From positions 3,865 through 67,864 of the forward strand of contig JANRIZ010000160.1 in assembly GCA_033764445.1 (NCBI GenBank): a stretch of DNA of 64,000 nucleotides. The letters run 5' to 3'. The stretch's first letter is position 1; each line of letters begins with the position of its first letter. A program made the position numbers and the translations under genes. The notes under the pieces are model-generated. The model did not search any database, had not been told where the DNA came from, and saw nothing but the letters and a program-made list of their open reading frames with translations. The DNA is from JANRIZ01 sp033764445 (GTDB lineage Bacteria > Verrucomicrobiota > Verrucomicrobiia > JAWXBN01). Of this stretch, positions 1-7,525 are shown one piece after another.

Positions 1-612
1 CAGGGCGGAATTTCCCTCGACGAAGGCGAGACTGCGCCCCAGATTTTTGAGGGTCAGAAACTGTTTGAAGTTTGATTTTGAGAATGTGTAACCCGCCTGG
101 GCGATCTCCGTGTTTTCCTTGATGATGGCCTCGCCCTTTTTGCGGAATTTTTTGGCGATATCCTCCTCCAATATCGCGAAGTCGATGCCCAGGATCGCCA
201 GAATCGCCCCCACACCCATGGTATTGATGTTGAGCTTGTTGGTGGAAGCCCCCTGAAGCTGCTTGACAGGCAGACCGCACAGATGGACTCCCGAAGCCGC
301 TTCCCCGGGCTTGACCTTGTCGCTGTCAAAAAAGACGTAACTGCCCGCGCCCATGAGCTTGAGATGGCGGTTCATCGTGTCCTGGTTCAGGCAGAGCATG
401 ATGTCGATCCTGTCTCCGTGGTTGGTCACCGGCTGGTCGCTGGCCCGGACCGTCAGGAAGATGTGTCCGCCACGCACAATCGACTGGTAGGCGTTGTAGG
501 CGTTGAGGTGATAACCGTAACGTGCGAGGGCGAAGGCCAGAATGTCACCGGAGGATGCGATCCCCTGTCCGGCCTCACCGCCAATGGAGAATGCGAAATC
601 AATGTTTGCCAT
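1..612 (-). CDS. 2-oxoacid:acceptor oxidoreductase, gamma/alpha subunit (3' end cut off by window)
   Basis: The ATG at 612 opens 204 codons that run without a stop off the left edge, so only the N-terminal third is visible. The start reads MANIDFAFSIGGEAGQGI, the glycine-rich opening of the gamma domain that leads gamma-alpha fused 2-oxoacid:ferredoxin oxidoreductases (KorA/VorB type). It is followed by the family-typical NAYQSIVRGGHIF stretch. These enzymes oxidatively decarboxylate 2-oxoacids to acyl-CoA and reduce ferredoxin, with a separate TPP-binding beta subunit. The beta subunit gene would be expected just beyond the left edge. The substrate (2-oxoglutarate, pyruvate or branched-chain) cannot be told from this part. 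Confidence 0.85.
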   Translation of the reverse strand, partial: MANIDFAFSIGGEAGQGIASSGDILAFALARYGYHLNAYNAYQSIVRGGHIFLTVRASDQPVTNHGDRIDIMLCLNQDTMNRHLKLMGAGSYVFFDSDKVKPGEAASGVHLCGLPVKQLQGASTNKLNINTMGVGAILAILGIDFAILEEDIAKKFRKKGEAIIKENTEIAQAGYTFSKSNFKQFLTLKNLGRSLAFVEGNSAL

Positions 613-668
613 AAGCAGACATAAGTAATGGGATTCTGAAATTTAATCAAGCATCACTGACGTTTTTT

Positions 669-1610
669 TTATGTGGTCACCCGCAGCCACCGCAAAGGCC
701 CGTTTTGGATGCTTAAATGAATGCGTTTGAGACTGGCCGGCAGCAGCACCACATCCCCCACGGCAAAGGCCTCATCATTGATATGGGCCAGCCCTGACAG
801 ACAGATCCAGACCGCAAAACGGCCGGACTTGTTCTGGAGGTCGCATGTTTTATCCGTCACAAAATGGTCGACCGTGAAATATTCGCAGGCGGCCAGGGGA
901 AGCGGATCGGGCGAGGCCGGAGTCCCGGCGGGGACCCGGGCGGAGAGGGCGGGTTCAAAATCATCAAAGTCGATGGATCGGAGGGACTGCGGGATGTGCA
1001 GTTCCCGGGGGCGGCCCCAGTCGTACACGCGGTAGGTGGTGTCGGAATTCTGCTGGATTTCCACGATGACATTTCCGGCATCGATCGCGTGGAGCCGACC
1101 CGAAGGCAGGAACATCGCGTCCCCGGTGCTGACCGGAAAACGGTGGCAGAGGGACTCCAGGGTGTTTTTTTGGAGGGCCTGCTCGAACTCTTCCCGGGTG
1201 ACCCCGTGCTTCAACCCCGCGATCAAATGCGCCCCTGGCTGGGCCTGGGCGATGAACCACATTTCCGTCTTGGGTTCCCCCCGCAGCTCCCGGGCGCAAT
1301 GGTCGGGAGGATGCACCTGCAGGGACAGACGCTGCTGGGCATCCAAAAACTTGATCAGCAGGGGGAATCTCCCGTGGGACAGGGGGGCTTTGCCCATGAT
1401 CGAGGCCGCCTCCCGGCACAGCACCTCGTGAAAGGTCAGTCCCGCCCAGGGACCTCCCTCCACCACCGTCTGCGCCTCGGGTCGGTCACAGATCTCCCAG
1501 GACTCCCCAATGGGTTTGTCGGCGGGGATCGGACGGTTGAAGACCTTGCGGAGGTTTTGGCCACCCCAGACGCGTTCCTGATAAATGGGCCGGAATTTGA
1601 TCAGGGACAT
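669..1610 (-). CDS. manA: Mannose-6-phosphate isomerase, class I (cupin type)
   Basis: 313 residues. It interconverts fructose-6-phosphate and mannose-6-phosphate, feeding GDP-mannose and glycan synthesis, with one bound zinc. Visible family features are the N-terminal KFRPIYQERVWGG block, the zinc-site region KFLDAQQRLSLQVHP, the EMWF segment around residue 120 and the LPSGRLHAI segment around residue 170. The short length is that of the bacterial small-form enzymes rather than the roughly 390-residue E. coli form. The ATG at 1610 was chosen because homology begins at MSLIKFRPIY; the 30 residues encoded upstream look non-homologous. It ends 56 bp after the oxidoreductase start and is transcribed in the same direction, but the gap gives no proof of an operon. 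Confidence 0.88.
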   Translation of the reverse strand: MSLIKFRPIYQERVWGGQNLRKVFNRPIPADKPIGESWEICDRPEAQTVVEGGPWAGLTFHEVLCREAASIMGKAPLSHGRFPLLIKFLDAQQRLSLQVHPPDHCARELRGEPKTEMWFIAQAQPGAHLIAGLKHGVTREEFEQALQKNTLESLCHRFPVSTGDAMFLPSGRLHAIDAGNVIVEIQQNSDTTYRVYDWGRPRELHIPQSLRSIDFDDFEPALSARVPAGTPASPDPLPLAACEYFTVDHFVTDKTCDLQNKSGRFAVWICLSGLAHINDEAFAVGDVVLLPASLKRIHLSIQNGPLRWLRVTT

Positions 1611-1728
1611 ACGCGGGAATCTATACAAACCCCGCAGGAGTGCAAAAACAAAAACCGGGGAAATTTGCCGGAAGGATGGCGTTCTTTTTTGGCTGTTCAA
1701 ACATGGGGAGCCTGTTTAAATCCGTCAC

Positions 1729-2367
1729 ATGAATGTCATATCGGAGTGTTCCCTGATGTTCCGTGAGTTCAAGGGCAACTTTCAGAACACAGGATCCGTC
1801 CTCCCCAGCAGCCGTTTTTTGGCGCGTCGTATGCTCGATCCCTTTTCCAAAAGGCGGCAGGCAGCCCATATCCTGGAGGTGGGGGCCGGGACCGGACCGA
1901 TCACGGAGCAGATTGTGGAGCGTTTAAGGCCCCGGGATACCCTGCATATCGTGGAGTTGAACGCGGAATTTATCCGTCACCTCCGGGAGCGGGTCAACCA
2001 GGACCCGGTCTGGAGGGATCGGAAGGCGCAAATCCACATCTTTCATGCGGATATTCTGAAATTCGAGCATGCACACGAATATGATTACGTCGTTTGCAGC
2101 CTGCCGTTTTACAATTTCCCCCCCTCCCTGGTCCGTGGGATTTTTGCCAAAATGCGACATCTGTTGAAACCCGGCGGCGTGCTCAGTTATTTTGAGTATG
2201 CCGCGATGCGGAGTCTGGGTGGACCCTTCATGTCCCGGGACCGGCGCCACAATATGAGGCAGATTGAGGGGATGCTTCAGGAGCAGAGAGCCCAATGCCT
2301 GAGCCGGTCCGAACTGGTGCTGCCCAATGTGCCCCCGGCCTGGGTGCGGCATCTGACCCAGAAATAA
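1729..2367 (+). CDS. SAM-dependent methyltransferase, phospholipid N-methyltransferase (PmtA)-like
   Basis: 212 residues, cytoplasmic or membrane-associated. The SAM-binding motif I is ILEVGAGTGPITEQI near residue 48. A motif IV-like VVCSLPFYNFPP follows near residue 120. The opening FKGNFQNTGSVLPSSRFLARRM is the pattern of the Rhodobacter-type phosphatidylethanolamine N-methyltransferases and related rRNA adenine dimethylase-fold proteins. The S-LPF-N motif replaces the NLPY of KsgA, which argues against rRNA dimethylation. It is divergent from manA across 118 bp. An alternative ATG lies at 1756 (MFREFKGNF). The fold is clear; the phospholipid substrate is an inference from similarity. Confidence 0.7.
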   Translation: MNVISECSLMFREFKGNFQNTGSVLPSSRFLARRMLDPFSKRRQAAHILEVGAGTGPITEQIVERLRPRDTLHIVELNAEFIRHLRERVNQDPVWRDRKAQIHIFHADILKFEHAHEYDYVVCSLPFYNFPPSLVRGIFAKMRHLLKPGGVLSYFEYAAMRSLGGPFMSRDRRHNMRQIEGMLQEQRAQCLSRSELVLPNVPPAWVRHLTQK

Positions 2368-2420
2368 CATTGATTCCCGGCTCAAAATGTTTTGAAACTT
2401 TTGAGGGAACAACCTGTTGC

Positions 2421-2972
2421 ATGAATATGAAGGACGAGGAAAAAGACCCCTTATGGGAATTGCTGGGCAAAGCCCGCCACCTGGACCCCCTTCCGCGTTT
2501 TACCGATGACGTGCTGGCCCGTGTGGAGCGGCTTGATCAGTCGCCTGAGACCCTCTCCTGGTTCCGGTTGCCCCGGCTTTTCTGGGGGACCACCCTGGCC
2601 GGGGCCGCGGCCTGTCTTGTTTTTGTGGGGATTTTAATGATGCCCGGTGGGCCCTCGGGTCAGCCCGCTTCCGTGGCCCATTCCGTGGCCCATTCCGCGG
2701 CCCATTCACGCCTGCAACCCCAACCCCCGCTGGCGACAGCCTCTGTCGTGACCGCCTCCGCCTCCGTCCCGGCGGTCACACCCAATGCCCAGCCGGTCAA
2801 TTTCAGCTTTAACGAAGGTGAAAAGGGGAATCTGGTGGTGGCCCGGACCAATGCCCCGGTGATGGCGGATGTCTCCAATCCCTGGCTGGCCTTGACCAAC
2901 GACTCAACGGCCTCCTCCGGAAAAGTGTACAACCTGAATGCCGCCCCCGTGGGTTTTGAAGTCGGGCCATGA
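2421..2972 (+). CDS. Hypothetical single-pass membrane protein, anti-sigma-factor-like layout
   Basis: 183 residues of unrecognised function. The N-terminal 45 residues are charged and contain LPRFTDDVLARVERL, a layout seen in small membrane proteins often annotated as anti-sigma-like. One strong membrane helix (roughly residues 55-75) follows, then a Ser/Ala/His/Pro-rich linker and a C-terminal extracytoplasmic part. No sigma factor gene lies next to it, so a regulatory role is not supported by context. The start at 2421 was chosen for a GAGGG about 13 nt upstream; a second ATG at 2427 is equally possible. Longer in-frame starts run into the preceding methyltransferase. Confidence 0.6.
   Translation: MNMKDEEKDPLWELLGKARHLDPLPRFTDDVLARVERLDQSPETLSWFRLPRLFWGTTLAGAAACLVFVGILMMPGGPSGQPASVAHSVAHSAAHSRLQPQPPLATASVVTASASVPAVTPNAQPVNFSFNEGEKGNLVVARTNAPVMADVSNPWLALTNDSTASSGKVYNLNAAPVGFEVGP
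2670..2705 (+). repeat. Three tandem 12-bp repeats inside the 2421-2972 gene
   Basis: The unit TCCGTGGCCCAT occurs three times head to tail, the third copy with one change (TCCGCGGCCCAT). It encodes Ser-Val-Ala-His repeats in the linker just after the membrane helix. The length is a multiple of three, so copy-number slippage would keep the frame. Confidence 0.9.
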
Positions 2973-3075
2973 TCCCGCCGTGTGTCTGCCATGCCTTGTG
3001 ATGGGGGCCACTGAGGGCTTCAAATCCGCCAAAATACACTCGCTCCCCCCGTCGCATTCATCTAGGGTCGGGCCC

Positions 3076-3555
3076 ATGCTGCGTTCCAGTGTGTTGATTG
3101 TTTTGCTGGGTTTTGGGGTGCTGCTGACCGGTTGCCTCAGACAGACCGCCCCGACCCCCGCCTTGCCGGAGGGGGAGCTGACCCTGGGCACCGGACGATT
3201 AAAGGTGGAAATTGCCGCTGACGATCCGAGCCGGACCCTGGGATTGATGCATCGCGAAAGCCTTCCGGAGGAGCGGGGCATGCTGTTTGTTTTTGAGACA
3301 CCGCGGTCCATGGGGTTCTGGATGAAGGACACCCTTGTCCCTTTGTCGATTGCCTATCTGGATTCCGAGGGACGCGTGCTGGAAATCTACAACATGGAGC
3401 CCCGCTCGCTGCAGAATGTGCCCAGCCAGTCAGACCAAGTGGTTTTTGCCCTGGAGGTCAACCGCGGGTGGTTTGCCCGCAACGCCGTTTCCGTCGGCAC
3501 CCAGGTGCGTGTGACAGGTGCGGACTGGGAATCGCTCCGGCGGAAGGCCCGATGA
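3076..3555 (+). CDS. DUF192 family lipoprotein
   Basis: 159 residues. A lipoprotein signal with lipobox LLTGC (Cys about residue 20) implies a membrane-anchored extracytoplasmic location. The rest is a DUF192 domain: GTGRLKVEIAADDPSRTLGLMHRESLPEERGML, then MGFWMKDTLVPLSIAYLD and the closing G-V-R segment. DUF192 proteins are small beta proteins of unknown biochemical role. The ATG at 3076 was preferred over an in-frame start at 2938 because the signal peptide begins there. It follows the 2421-2972 gene by 103 bp in the same direction. Confidence 0.85.
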   Translation: MLRSSVLIVLLGFGVLLTGCLRQTAPTPALPEGELTLGTGRLKVEIAADDPSRTLGLMHRESLPEERGMLFVFETPRSMGFWMKDTLVPLSIAYLDSEGRVLEIYNMEPRSLQNVPSQSDQVVFALEVNRGWFARNAVSVGTQVRVTGADWESLRRKAR

Positions 3556-3565
3556 CGGACGGTGC

Positions 3566-3594
3566 AAAAAAAATGCCCCGCTGCGGCGGGGCAT
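3566..3594 (-). terminator. Intrinsic terminator for the OmpH/Skp gene
   Basis: A perfect 9-bp stem (ATGCCCCGC / GCGGGGCAT) with a four-base loop spans 3573-3594. Read on the minus strand it is followed directly by a run of eight T (3566-3573). It lies 53 nt past the stop of the chaperone gene. Confidence 0.85.
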
Positions 3595-3646
3595 CAAAAG
3601 GGAAAAGGGAAATGGGAAAAAAGGGGAAAGGGAGCCGTGCCCCCCG

Positions 3647-4222
3647 TTATTTTTTGGGGGTATTGAGTTTGACAATCACGTCATCGGTGATGTCCATGCC
3701 CGTTTCGTCCAGAATCACCCCGCGGCCCTTGGTTTTGTCGAGGATGAGGTTGTAGCCCTTGGCCTTGCCGACTTCCGAGGCGGTGGTCATGATTTCGGTG
3801 ATGAGATTTTCCATCAGGCGCCCGCGCTGCTCGGTCAGCTGACGTTCGCGACTGACCATCATTTCCTGGCCCTGCTGCAGCTTCATGCTGAATTGCACGC
3901 GTTTTTCCTGAACCGCCTTCATTTTTTCCGACTTGGTTTTTTCGTCGAGGGCGGGATTTTGGAGGTCCTGTTCGAGCTTGGCGCCTTCCTCCCGCATCTT
4001 GGCGATTTCCGTCTCGAGGTCCTTGCGGTCCTTTTGGAATCCATCCACCGCGCTTTGGAGTGTTTTTTCGGCGTCCTTGCGTTTGCTGTAGTTTTCAAGG
4101 GCCTTGCCGATATCGACGGTTCCCAGCTTCAGGGGGGCGGCCGACTTGGCCTGGGCCATCAGCCCGGAGGCGAAGGGCGAAAGAGTGAGTGCGGCAAGGG
4201 TGACAAGAAGGGTCTTTTTCAT
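3647..4222 (-). CDS. OmpH/Skp family periplasmic chaperone
   Basis: 191 residues. A signal peptide (MKKTLLVTLAALTLSPFASG, cleaved near LMAQA) is followed by KLGTVDIGKALENY, the usual opening of Skp, and then a long charged coiled coil (about residues 45-140) forming the tentacle helices. The C-terminal strand region reads YNLILDKTKGRGVILDETG with ITDDVIVKLN, also typical of the family. Skp-type chaperones hold unfolded outer-membrane proteins in the periplasm, so this supports a diderm cell. It is slightly longer than E. coli Skp. It is monocistronic, with a clear terminator downstream. No bamA or lpxD neighbours are present, although that linkage is common elsewhere. Confidence 0.88.
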   Translation of the reverse strand: MKKTLLVTLAALTLSPFASGLMAQAKSAAPLKLGTVDIGKALENYSKRKDAEKTLQSAVDGFQKDRKDLETEIAKMREEGAKLEQDLQNPALDEKTKSEKMKAVQEKRVQFSMKLQQGQEMMVSRERQLTEQRGRLMENLITEIMTTASEVGKAKGYNLILDKTKGRGVILDETGMDITDDVIVKLNTPKK

Positions 4223-4428
4223 AGGGTGGGGGGCATAGTTGCAGAGGTGGTTTGAGATGCAAGCGGAATTTGAACGGAATTTTCCCCGCGGATGACGGGG
4301 TGTTTGTTGCGGCTCATGGCTTCTGTAACAGGCGGAATTTTGAAAAGTTTCCCGTCCGATGAGGCCGGGGTCTTTTCACGGTCCGGGGTGGGGGGAGGGA
4401 GGGTTTCGGAAAGAATCCGAAAAGGAGC

Positions 4429-4457
4429 TTGCCTCCCCTGGGGTTGTTGTCTATACC
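4429..4457 (+). promoter_or_regulatory. Candidate sigma-70-type promoter for the small basic protein
   Basis: TTGCCT (4429-4434) and TATACC (4452-4457) are separated by exactly 17 bp and lie 32 bp upstream of the start codon of the small basic protein. The match to consensus is partial (four of six in each box). Confidence 0.45.
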
Positions 4458-4488
4458 TACCCGTTCATTTTTTCAAGGAGAACACATT

Positions 4489-4641
4489 ATGTCACAGCAT
4501 CGCAGTCTCAAAGGCAGCAGCGCCATGGGCGCCAAACGCAGCGTTCTGAAACGGTTTGAACGTGTCGAGCTTCTCAAGAAGCGCGGCAAGTGGAAACAGG
4601 GCGACAAAATTTACAGTCTGCCCAAGACCAAACCCGAATAA
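4489..4641 (+). CDS. Small basic protein shared by Chlamydiae and Verrucomicrobia
   Basis: 50 residues, strongly basic and lysine/arginine-rich: it opens MSQHRSLKGSSAMGAKRSV and continues with RFERVELLKKRGKW. It matches from memory the short PVC-group family defined by TIGR04137, whose role is unknown but whose composition suggests RNA or ribosome binding. A clear AAGGAG (4475-4480) sits 8 nt before the ATG, which fixes this start; longer in-frame starts upstream lack such a site. The combination of a good ribosome-binding site, a candidate promoter and a stand-alone position suggests strong expression. It is one of the best taxonomic markers in the window. Confidence 0.8.
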   Translation: MSQHRSLKGSSAMGAKRSVLKRFERVELLKKRGKWKQGDKIYSLPKTKPE

Positions 4642-4712
4642 AATCATCACGGCAACCCGCGGATGTGTCGGCGGCTTTGGATGTCACCATCCCACAGCCG
4701 CCGTTTCCTTTT

Positions 4713-5423
4713 ATGAGAATCAACCAGTTTCTGGCCGCCGCCGGTCTCGGTTCCCGCCGCGCCTGTGAGGAATTCATCCGCGCGGGAAAGGTCCGGGTCA
4801 ATGGACGGATCATGACCGACCTGGCCACGCGCATTGATCCCGTCGCCGATGAGGTCCAGGTCAGCAACCGTCCGATCCGTCCCCATCGCAAGGTCTATCT
4901 GGCCTTTCACAAGCCCAAGGGTGTGGTGTGCAGCCGGGATGATGAGGAGGGGCGGAAAACCCTCTACGACCTCCTGCCCAAGGGTTCCCCGCCGGTTTTC
5001 AGTGTCGGACGACTGGACCTCGATTCCGAGGGCCTGATTTTTCTGACCAATGACGGCGCATTTGCCAATCATCTGATGCATCCCCGCTACAAGGTGCCCA
5101 AGATTTACGAGGTGGTCACCAAATCCTCCCCGACAGAAAAGGACTTGGCCCGTCTGCTCAAGGGGGTCATGATCCGCATCGAGGAGGGGGAGCCCATGGT
5201 CCGGGCCCGGGCGGAGAAGGTCGAGCGGTTCGGCCCCGGGGCCTTTCAGGTCACGCTCACCCAGGGCTACAAACGCCAGATCCGCCAGATGTTCTATGTC
5301 ATCGGCCATCCGGTCCGTTCCCTCAAACGCATCCGGATCGGGTTGGTGGAACTCAGGGACCTTCCCAAGGGCGCCGTCCGCGATCTGAAGCCCGAGGAAA
5401 TCCGCAGTCTGATGAAAGCCTGA
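4713..5423 (+). CDS. Pseudouridine synthase, RsuA/RluB/RluE/RluF family
   Basis: 236 residues. An N-terminal S4 RNA-binding domain (MRINQFLAAAGLGSRRACEE, to about residue 60) precedes the catalytic domain. The catalytic Asp lies in GRLDLDSEGLIFLTNDG near residue 110, with the family motifs YKVPKIYEV and QGYKRQIRQM. It isomerises specific uridines in rRNA; the best guess is the 23S RluB-type site, since it has the short linker and GYKRQIR motif. The start was placed at MRINQF, where S4 homology begins. It lies 71 bp after the small basic protein gene in the same direction. Confidence 0.88.
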   Translation: MRINQFLAAAGLGSRRACEEFIRAGKVRVNGRIMTDLATRIDPVADEVQVSNRPIRPHRKVYLAFHKPKGVVCSRDDEEGRKTLYDLLPKGSPPVFSVGRLDLDSEGLIFLTNDGAFANHLMHPRYKVPKIYEVVTKSSPTEKDLARLLKGVMIRIEEGEPMVRARAEKVERFGPGAFQVTLTQGYKRQIRQMFYVIGHPVRSLKRIRIGLVELRDLPKGAVRDLKPEEIRSLMKA

Positions 5424-5498
5424 GACCGCCGGCTTTTTTCCGGGCCGGTGAAAAATAATTCGTGAATCCGGGCCCGCGCCGGGGCATACTCCGGGGCG

Positions 5499-6395
5499 AT
5501 GTCCGCCACACTCATTGATGGAAAAGCCATTGCCGAGGAGATCGTCTCCGAGGTGGCGGTCCGGGTGGCCGCGTTCAAACCCCTTGGAAAGGTCCCCGGC
5601 CTGGCGGTGGTGCTGGTGGGGGACCGTCCGGACTCGGCCCTGTATGTCCGCAAAAAAATCGAGATGTGCGAACGTCTCGGGATCCTTTCCAGAAAGGTGG
5701 AATTGCCCGTCCGCACGACACAGGAGGAACTGTTGCGGGTGGTGGGCGAATTGAATCTGGACCCGGCCATTCACGGGATTCTCGTCCAGTCCCCCCTTCC
5801 GCCGCCGATTGACGAACAGGCGGTCATCCGCGCGATCGATCCCCGAAAGGATGTGGATGGATTCCATCCGGTCAATGTGGGGAAATTCACCATCGGCGAT
5901 CCCACCGGCCTGGTGCCGTGCACCCCGGCGGGGGTGATCGAACTCCTGCTGCGCAGCCGGGTGGAGCTCCCGGGGAGACGGGCCGTCGTTCTCGGGCGGA
6001 GCATGATCGTGGGAAAACCCGCCGCCCTGCTGTTGCTGGCGCAAAATGCGACGGTGACCATCTGCCATTCCAAAACGCGTGATCTTGCCGAGATCACCCG
6101 TCAGGCGGAAATCCTGGTCGTGGGCATCGGACGTCCTGAATTTGTGAGGGCCGGGATGGTCGGGGAGGGGGCGGTGGTCATTGATGTCGGCATCCATGTC
6201 CTTCCCGACGCCACCCGCAAAAGCGGCAAACGCACCGTCGGCGATGTCGCCTTCGACGAGGTTTCCGCAAAATGCGGGATGATCACCCCGGTCCCGGGCG
6301 GTGTGGGGCCGATGACCATTGCGCTGTTGATGCGGAATACGGTCAAGGCATTCGCGGCGGCGGTGGGGGAAGGCCCCGGGACCGGCAATCCGTGA
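5499..6395 (+). CDS. folD: Bifunctional methylenetetrahydrofolate dehydrogenase / methenyl-THF cyclohydrolase
   Basis: 298 residues, the normal family length. It oxidises 5,10-methylene-THF with NADP and hydrolyses methenyl-THF to 10-formyl-THF. Visible motifs are the catalytic SALYVRKKIEMCERLG (Lys about residue 54), HGILVQSPLPP, the PRKDVDGFHPVNVGK signature, the nucleotide-binding GRSMIVGKPAA, and the closing TPVPGGVGPMTIALLMRNT. It converges on the FolB-containing operon at 6423-8568, which places two folate-linked transcription units next to each other. Confidence 0.96.
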   Translation: MSATLIDGKAIAEEIVSEVAVRVAAFKPLGKVPGLAVVLVGDRPDSALYVRKKIEMCERLGILSRKVELPVRTTQEELLRVVGELNLDPAIHGILVQSPLPPPIDEQAVIRAIDPRKDVDGFHPVNVGKFTIGDPTGLVPCTPAGVIELLLRSRVELPGRRAVVLGRSMIVGKPAALLLLAQNATVTICHSKTRDLAEITRQAEILVVGIGRPEFVRAGMVGEGAVVIDVGIHVLPDATRKSGKRTVGDVAFDEVSAKCGMITPVPGGVGPMTIALLMRNTVKAFAAAVGEGPGTGNP

Positions 6396-6420
6396 GCCCC
6401 GGCCAGCCAGGCCGGGAGCT
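6395..6420. terminator. Hairpin between convergent folD and TauE/SafE genes
   Basis: CCCGGCC (6398-6404) pairs with GGCCGGG (6410-6416) across a 5-nt loop, and the outer AGC/GCT bases extend the stem over one bulged A. There is no T run on either strand, so this is only a candidate termination or insulation structure between converging genes. Confidence 0.35.
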
Positions 6421-6422
6421 GA

Positions 6423-7175
6423 CTACAACAGGAGACGGATTCCGGCGAAAAAAAGAAGGATGTAGACGGTGGTGACAAACCATTTTTTGGAGACGCGGTC
6501 ATTGATCCAGACACCCAGGCCGGTCCCCAGAAGCATGAAGGGGGCCATCCACAGACTCCCGTACAGCGAGGGAAGAGAGACCATTCCCTGATGAATGTAG
6601 ATCGGGAGTTTGATGAGGTTGCCCAGGGCGAAGTAGGTGATATTGGTGCCGATGAACACCTGGGGGTCGAGATGTTGCGGCAGAAGGTACATGGCCATGA
6701 CCGGTCCGCCTGCGTGGGCCAGTGTGGAGGTGTAACCCGCCAAGGCCCCGAGAATGGTCGCCATTCCCGGACCGGGTTTGAGGGTTTCCTCCATCTTCAG
6801 AATGCCCTCCCTGAGCAGTTGGATCAGGACAAAAAGCAGGCACAGTGCGCCCAGAATCCGTCTGAGAGTGGTGTTGTCGGTCATCTGCAGGGTCGCCGCT
6901 CCGATGAGGATCCCCGCCAGGGTGCCGGGGATGAGCCGCCGGATTTGGCGCCAGTCGACGCGGTGACGGTAGTGCCAGACGACAAAAACATCGGAAAAAA
7001 TCATGATCGGCAGCAGCAGACCCGCCGCCTCCCGTGCGGGCAGAAAAAGGGCCATCATCGGAACCGCCAGAATCCCCCCCGCCCCGCCGAATCCCGACCG
7101 GGAAACCCCGACAAAAGCCACCACGGAGGCCATGAGCCAAAAGGAGTCGCCGTCCGGGAAGGGGAATCCGTTCAT
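6423..7175 (-). CDS. TauE/SafE family membrane permease
   Basis: 250 residues with about eight hydrophobic segments. The N-terminal FVGVSRSGFGGAGGILAVPMM is the glycine-rich signature of TauE/SafE (DUF81) exporters; the second half-repeat carries YTSTLAHAGGPVMAMYLLP. The family exports small organic or inorganic anions such as sulfite, sulfoacetate or sulfolactate; the substrate here is unknown. The ATG at 7175 overlaps the folB stop as TGATG; a GTG at 7178 would overlap by four. This coupling makes it the third gene of the HAD-NUDIX/folB operon. Whether it exports a folate-related anion is speculation. Confidence 0.85.
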   Translation of the reverse strand: MNGFPFPDGDSFWLMASVVAFVGVSRSGFGGAGGILAVPMMALFLPAREAAGLLLPIMIFSDVFVVWHYRHRVDWRQIRRLIPGTLAGILIGAATLQMTDNTTLRRILGALCLLFVLIQLLREGILKMEETLKPGPGMATILGALAGYTSTLAHAGGPVMAMYLLPQHLDPQVFIGTNITYFALGNLIKLPIYIHQGMVSLPSLYGSLWMAPFMLLGTGLGVWINDRVSKKWFVTTVYILLFFAGIRLLL

Positions 7176-7525
7176 CACGCCTTGCGGGAGACCTGGACAA
7201 TCACACAGGCCGTGTCCGGGAGGATGAATTTTTTGAGACGGACCTCCACCTTTTTGACCGCATGCTTGGCCAGGACATTGTCGCAGATTTCCTGGGCAAA
7301 ATGCTCCAGCAACCGGCGGGGCCGGGCCTGGGCGAGCATGTGGACGAGCTGATAGACCTGGGCGTAATCGATCGTATCGACCACGTCATCACTTTTGCTC
7401 GCACGCCTGAGGGAGAGAGTCAGCTCCACGGTCACCAGAAGTTTTTGGGCGTGGGCACGTTCCTCCTCGGGCACGCCGATGTGGGTCATGACCGCCATGT
7501 CACAAATGGTGATTTTATCGCTCAT
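7175..7525 (-). CDS. folB: Dihydroneopterin aldolase
   Basis: 116 residues. It cleaves 7,8-dihydroneopterin to 6-hydroxymethyl-7,8-dihydropterin and glycolaldehyde in folate synthesis. The opening DKITICDMAVMTHIGVPEEER matches the substrate-binding N-terminus with the conserved Glu of the pterin pocket. VVDTIDYAQVYQLV (about residues 49-62) and RRLLEHFAQEICD carry the usual Tyr and the LLE motif, and KKVEVRLKKF is the last conserved strand. It starts at 7525 within an ATGA overlap with the upstream HAD-NUDIX gene, so translation is coupled. The tunnelling-fold relative FolX is the main alternative, but the LLE block favours FolB. Confidence 0.9.
   Translation of the reverse strand: MSDKITICDMAVMTHIGVPEEERAHAQKLLVTVELTLSLRRASKSDDVVDTIDYAQVYQLVHMLAQARPRRLLEHFAQEICDNVLAKHAVKKVEVRLKKFILPDTACVIVQVSRKA

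Noticed and set aside
2295..2420. Longer N-terminus for the 2421-2972 protein
   Set aside because: It would overlap the methyltransferase by 73 bases and adds a sequence unlike a protein start; the internal ATG after a GAGGG is better.
4647..6197. 516-codon open frame antisense to the pseudouridine synthase and folD
   Set aside because: Both sense genes are complete with clear motifs; the antisense product is His-rich low-complexity.
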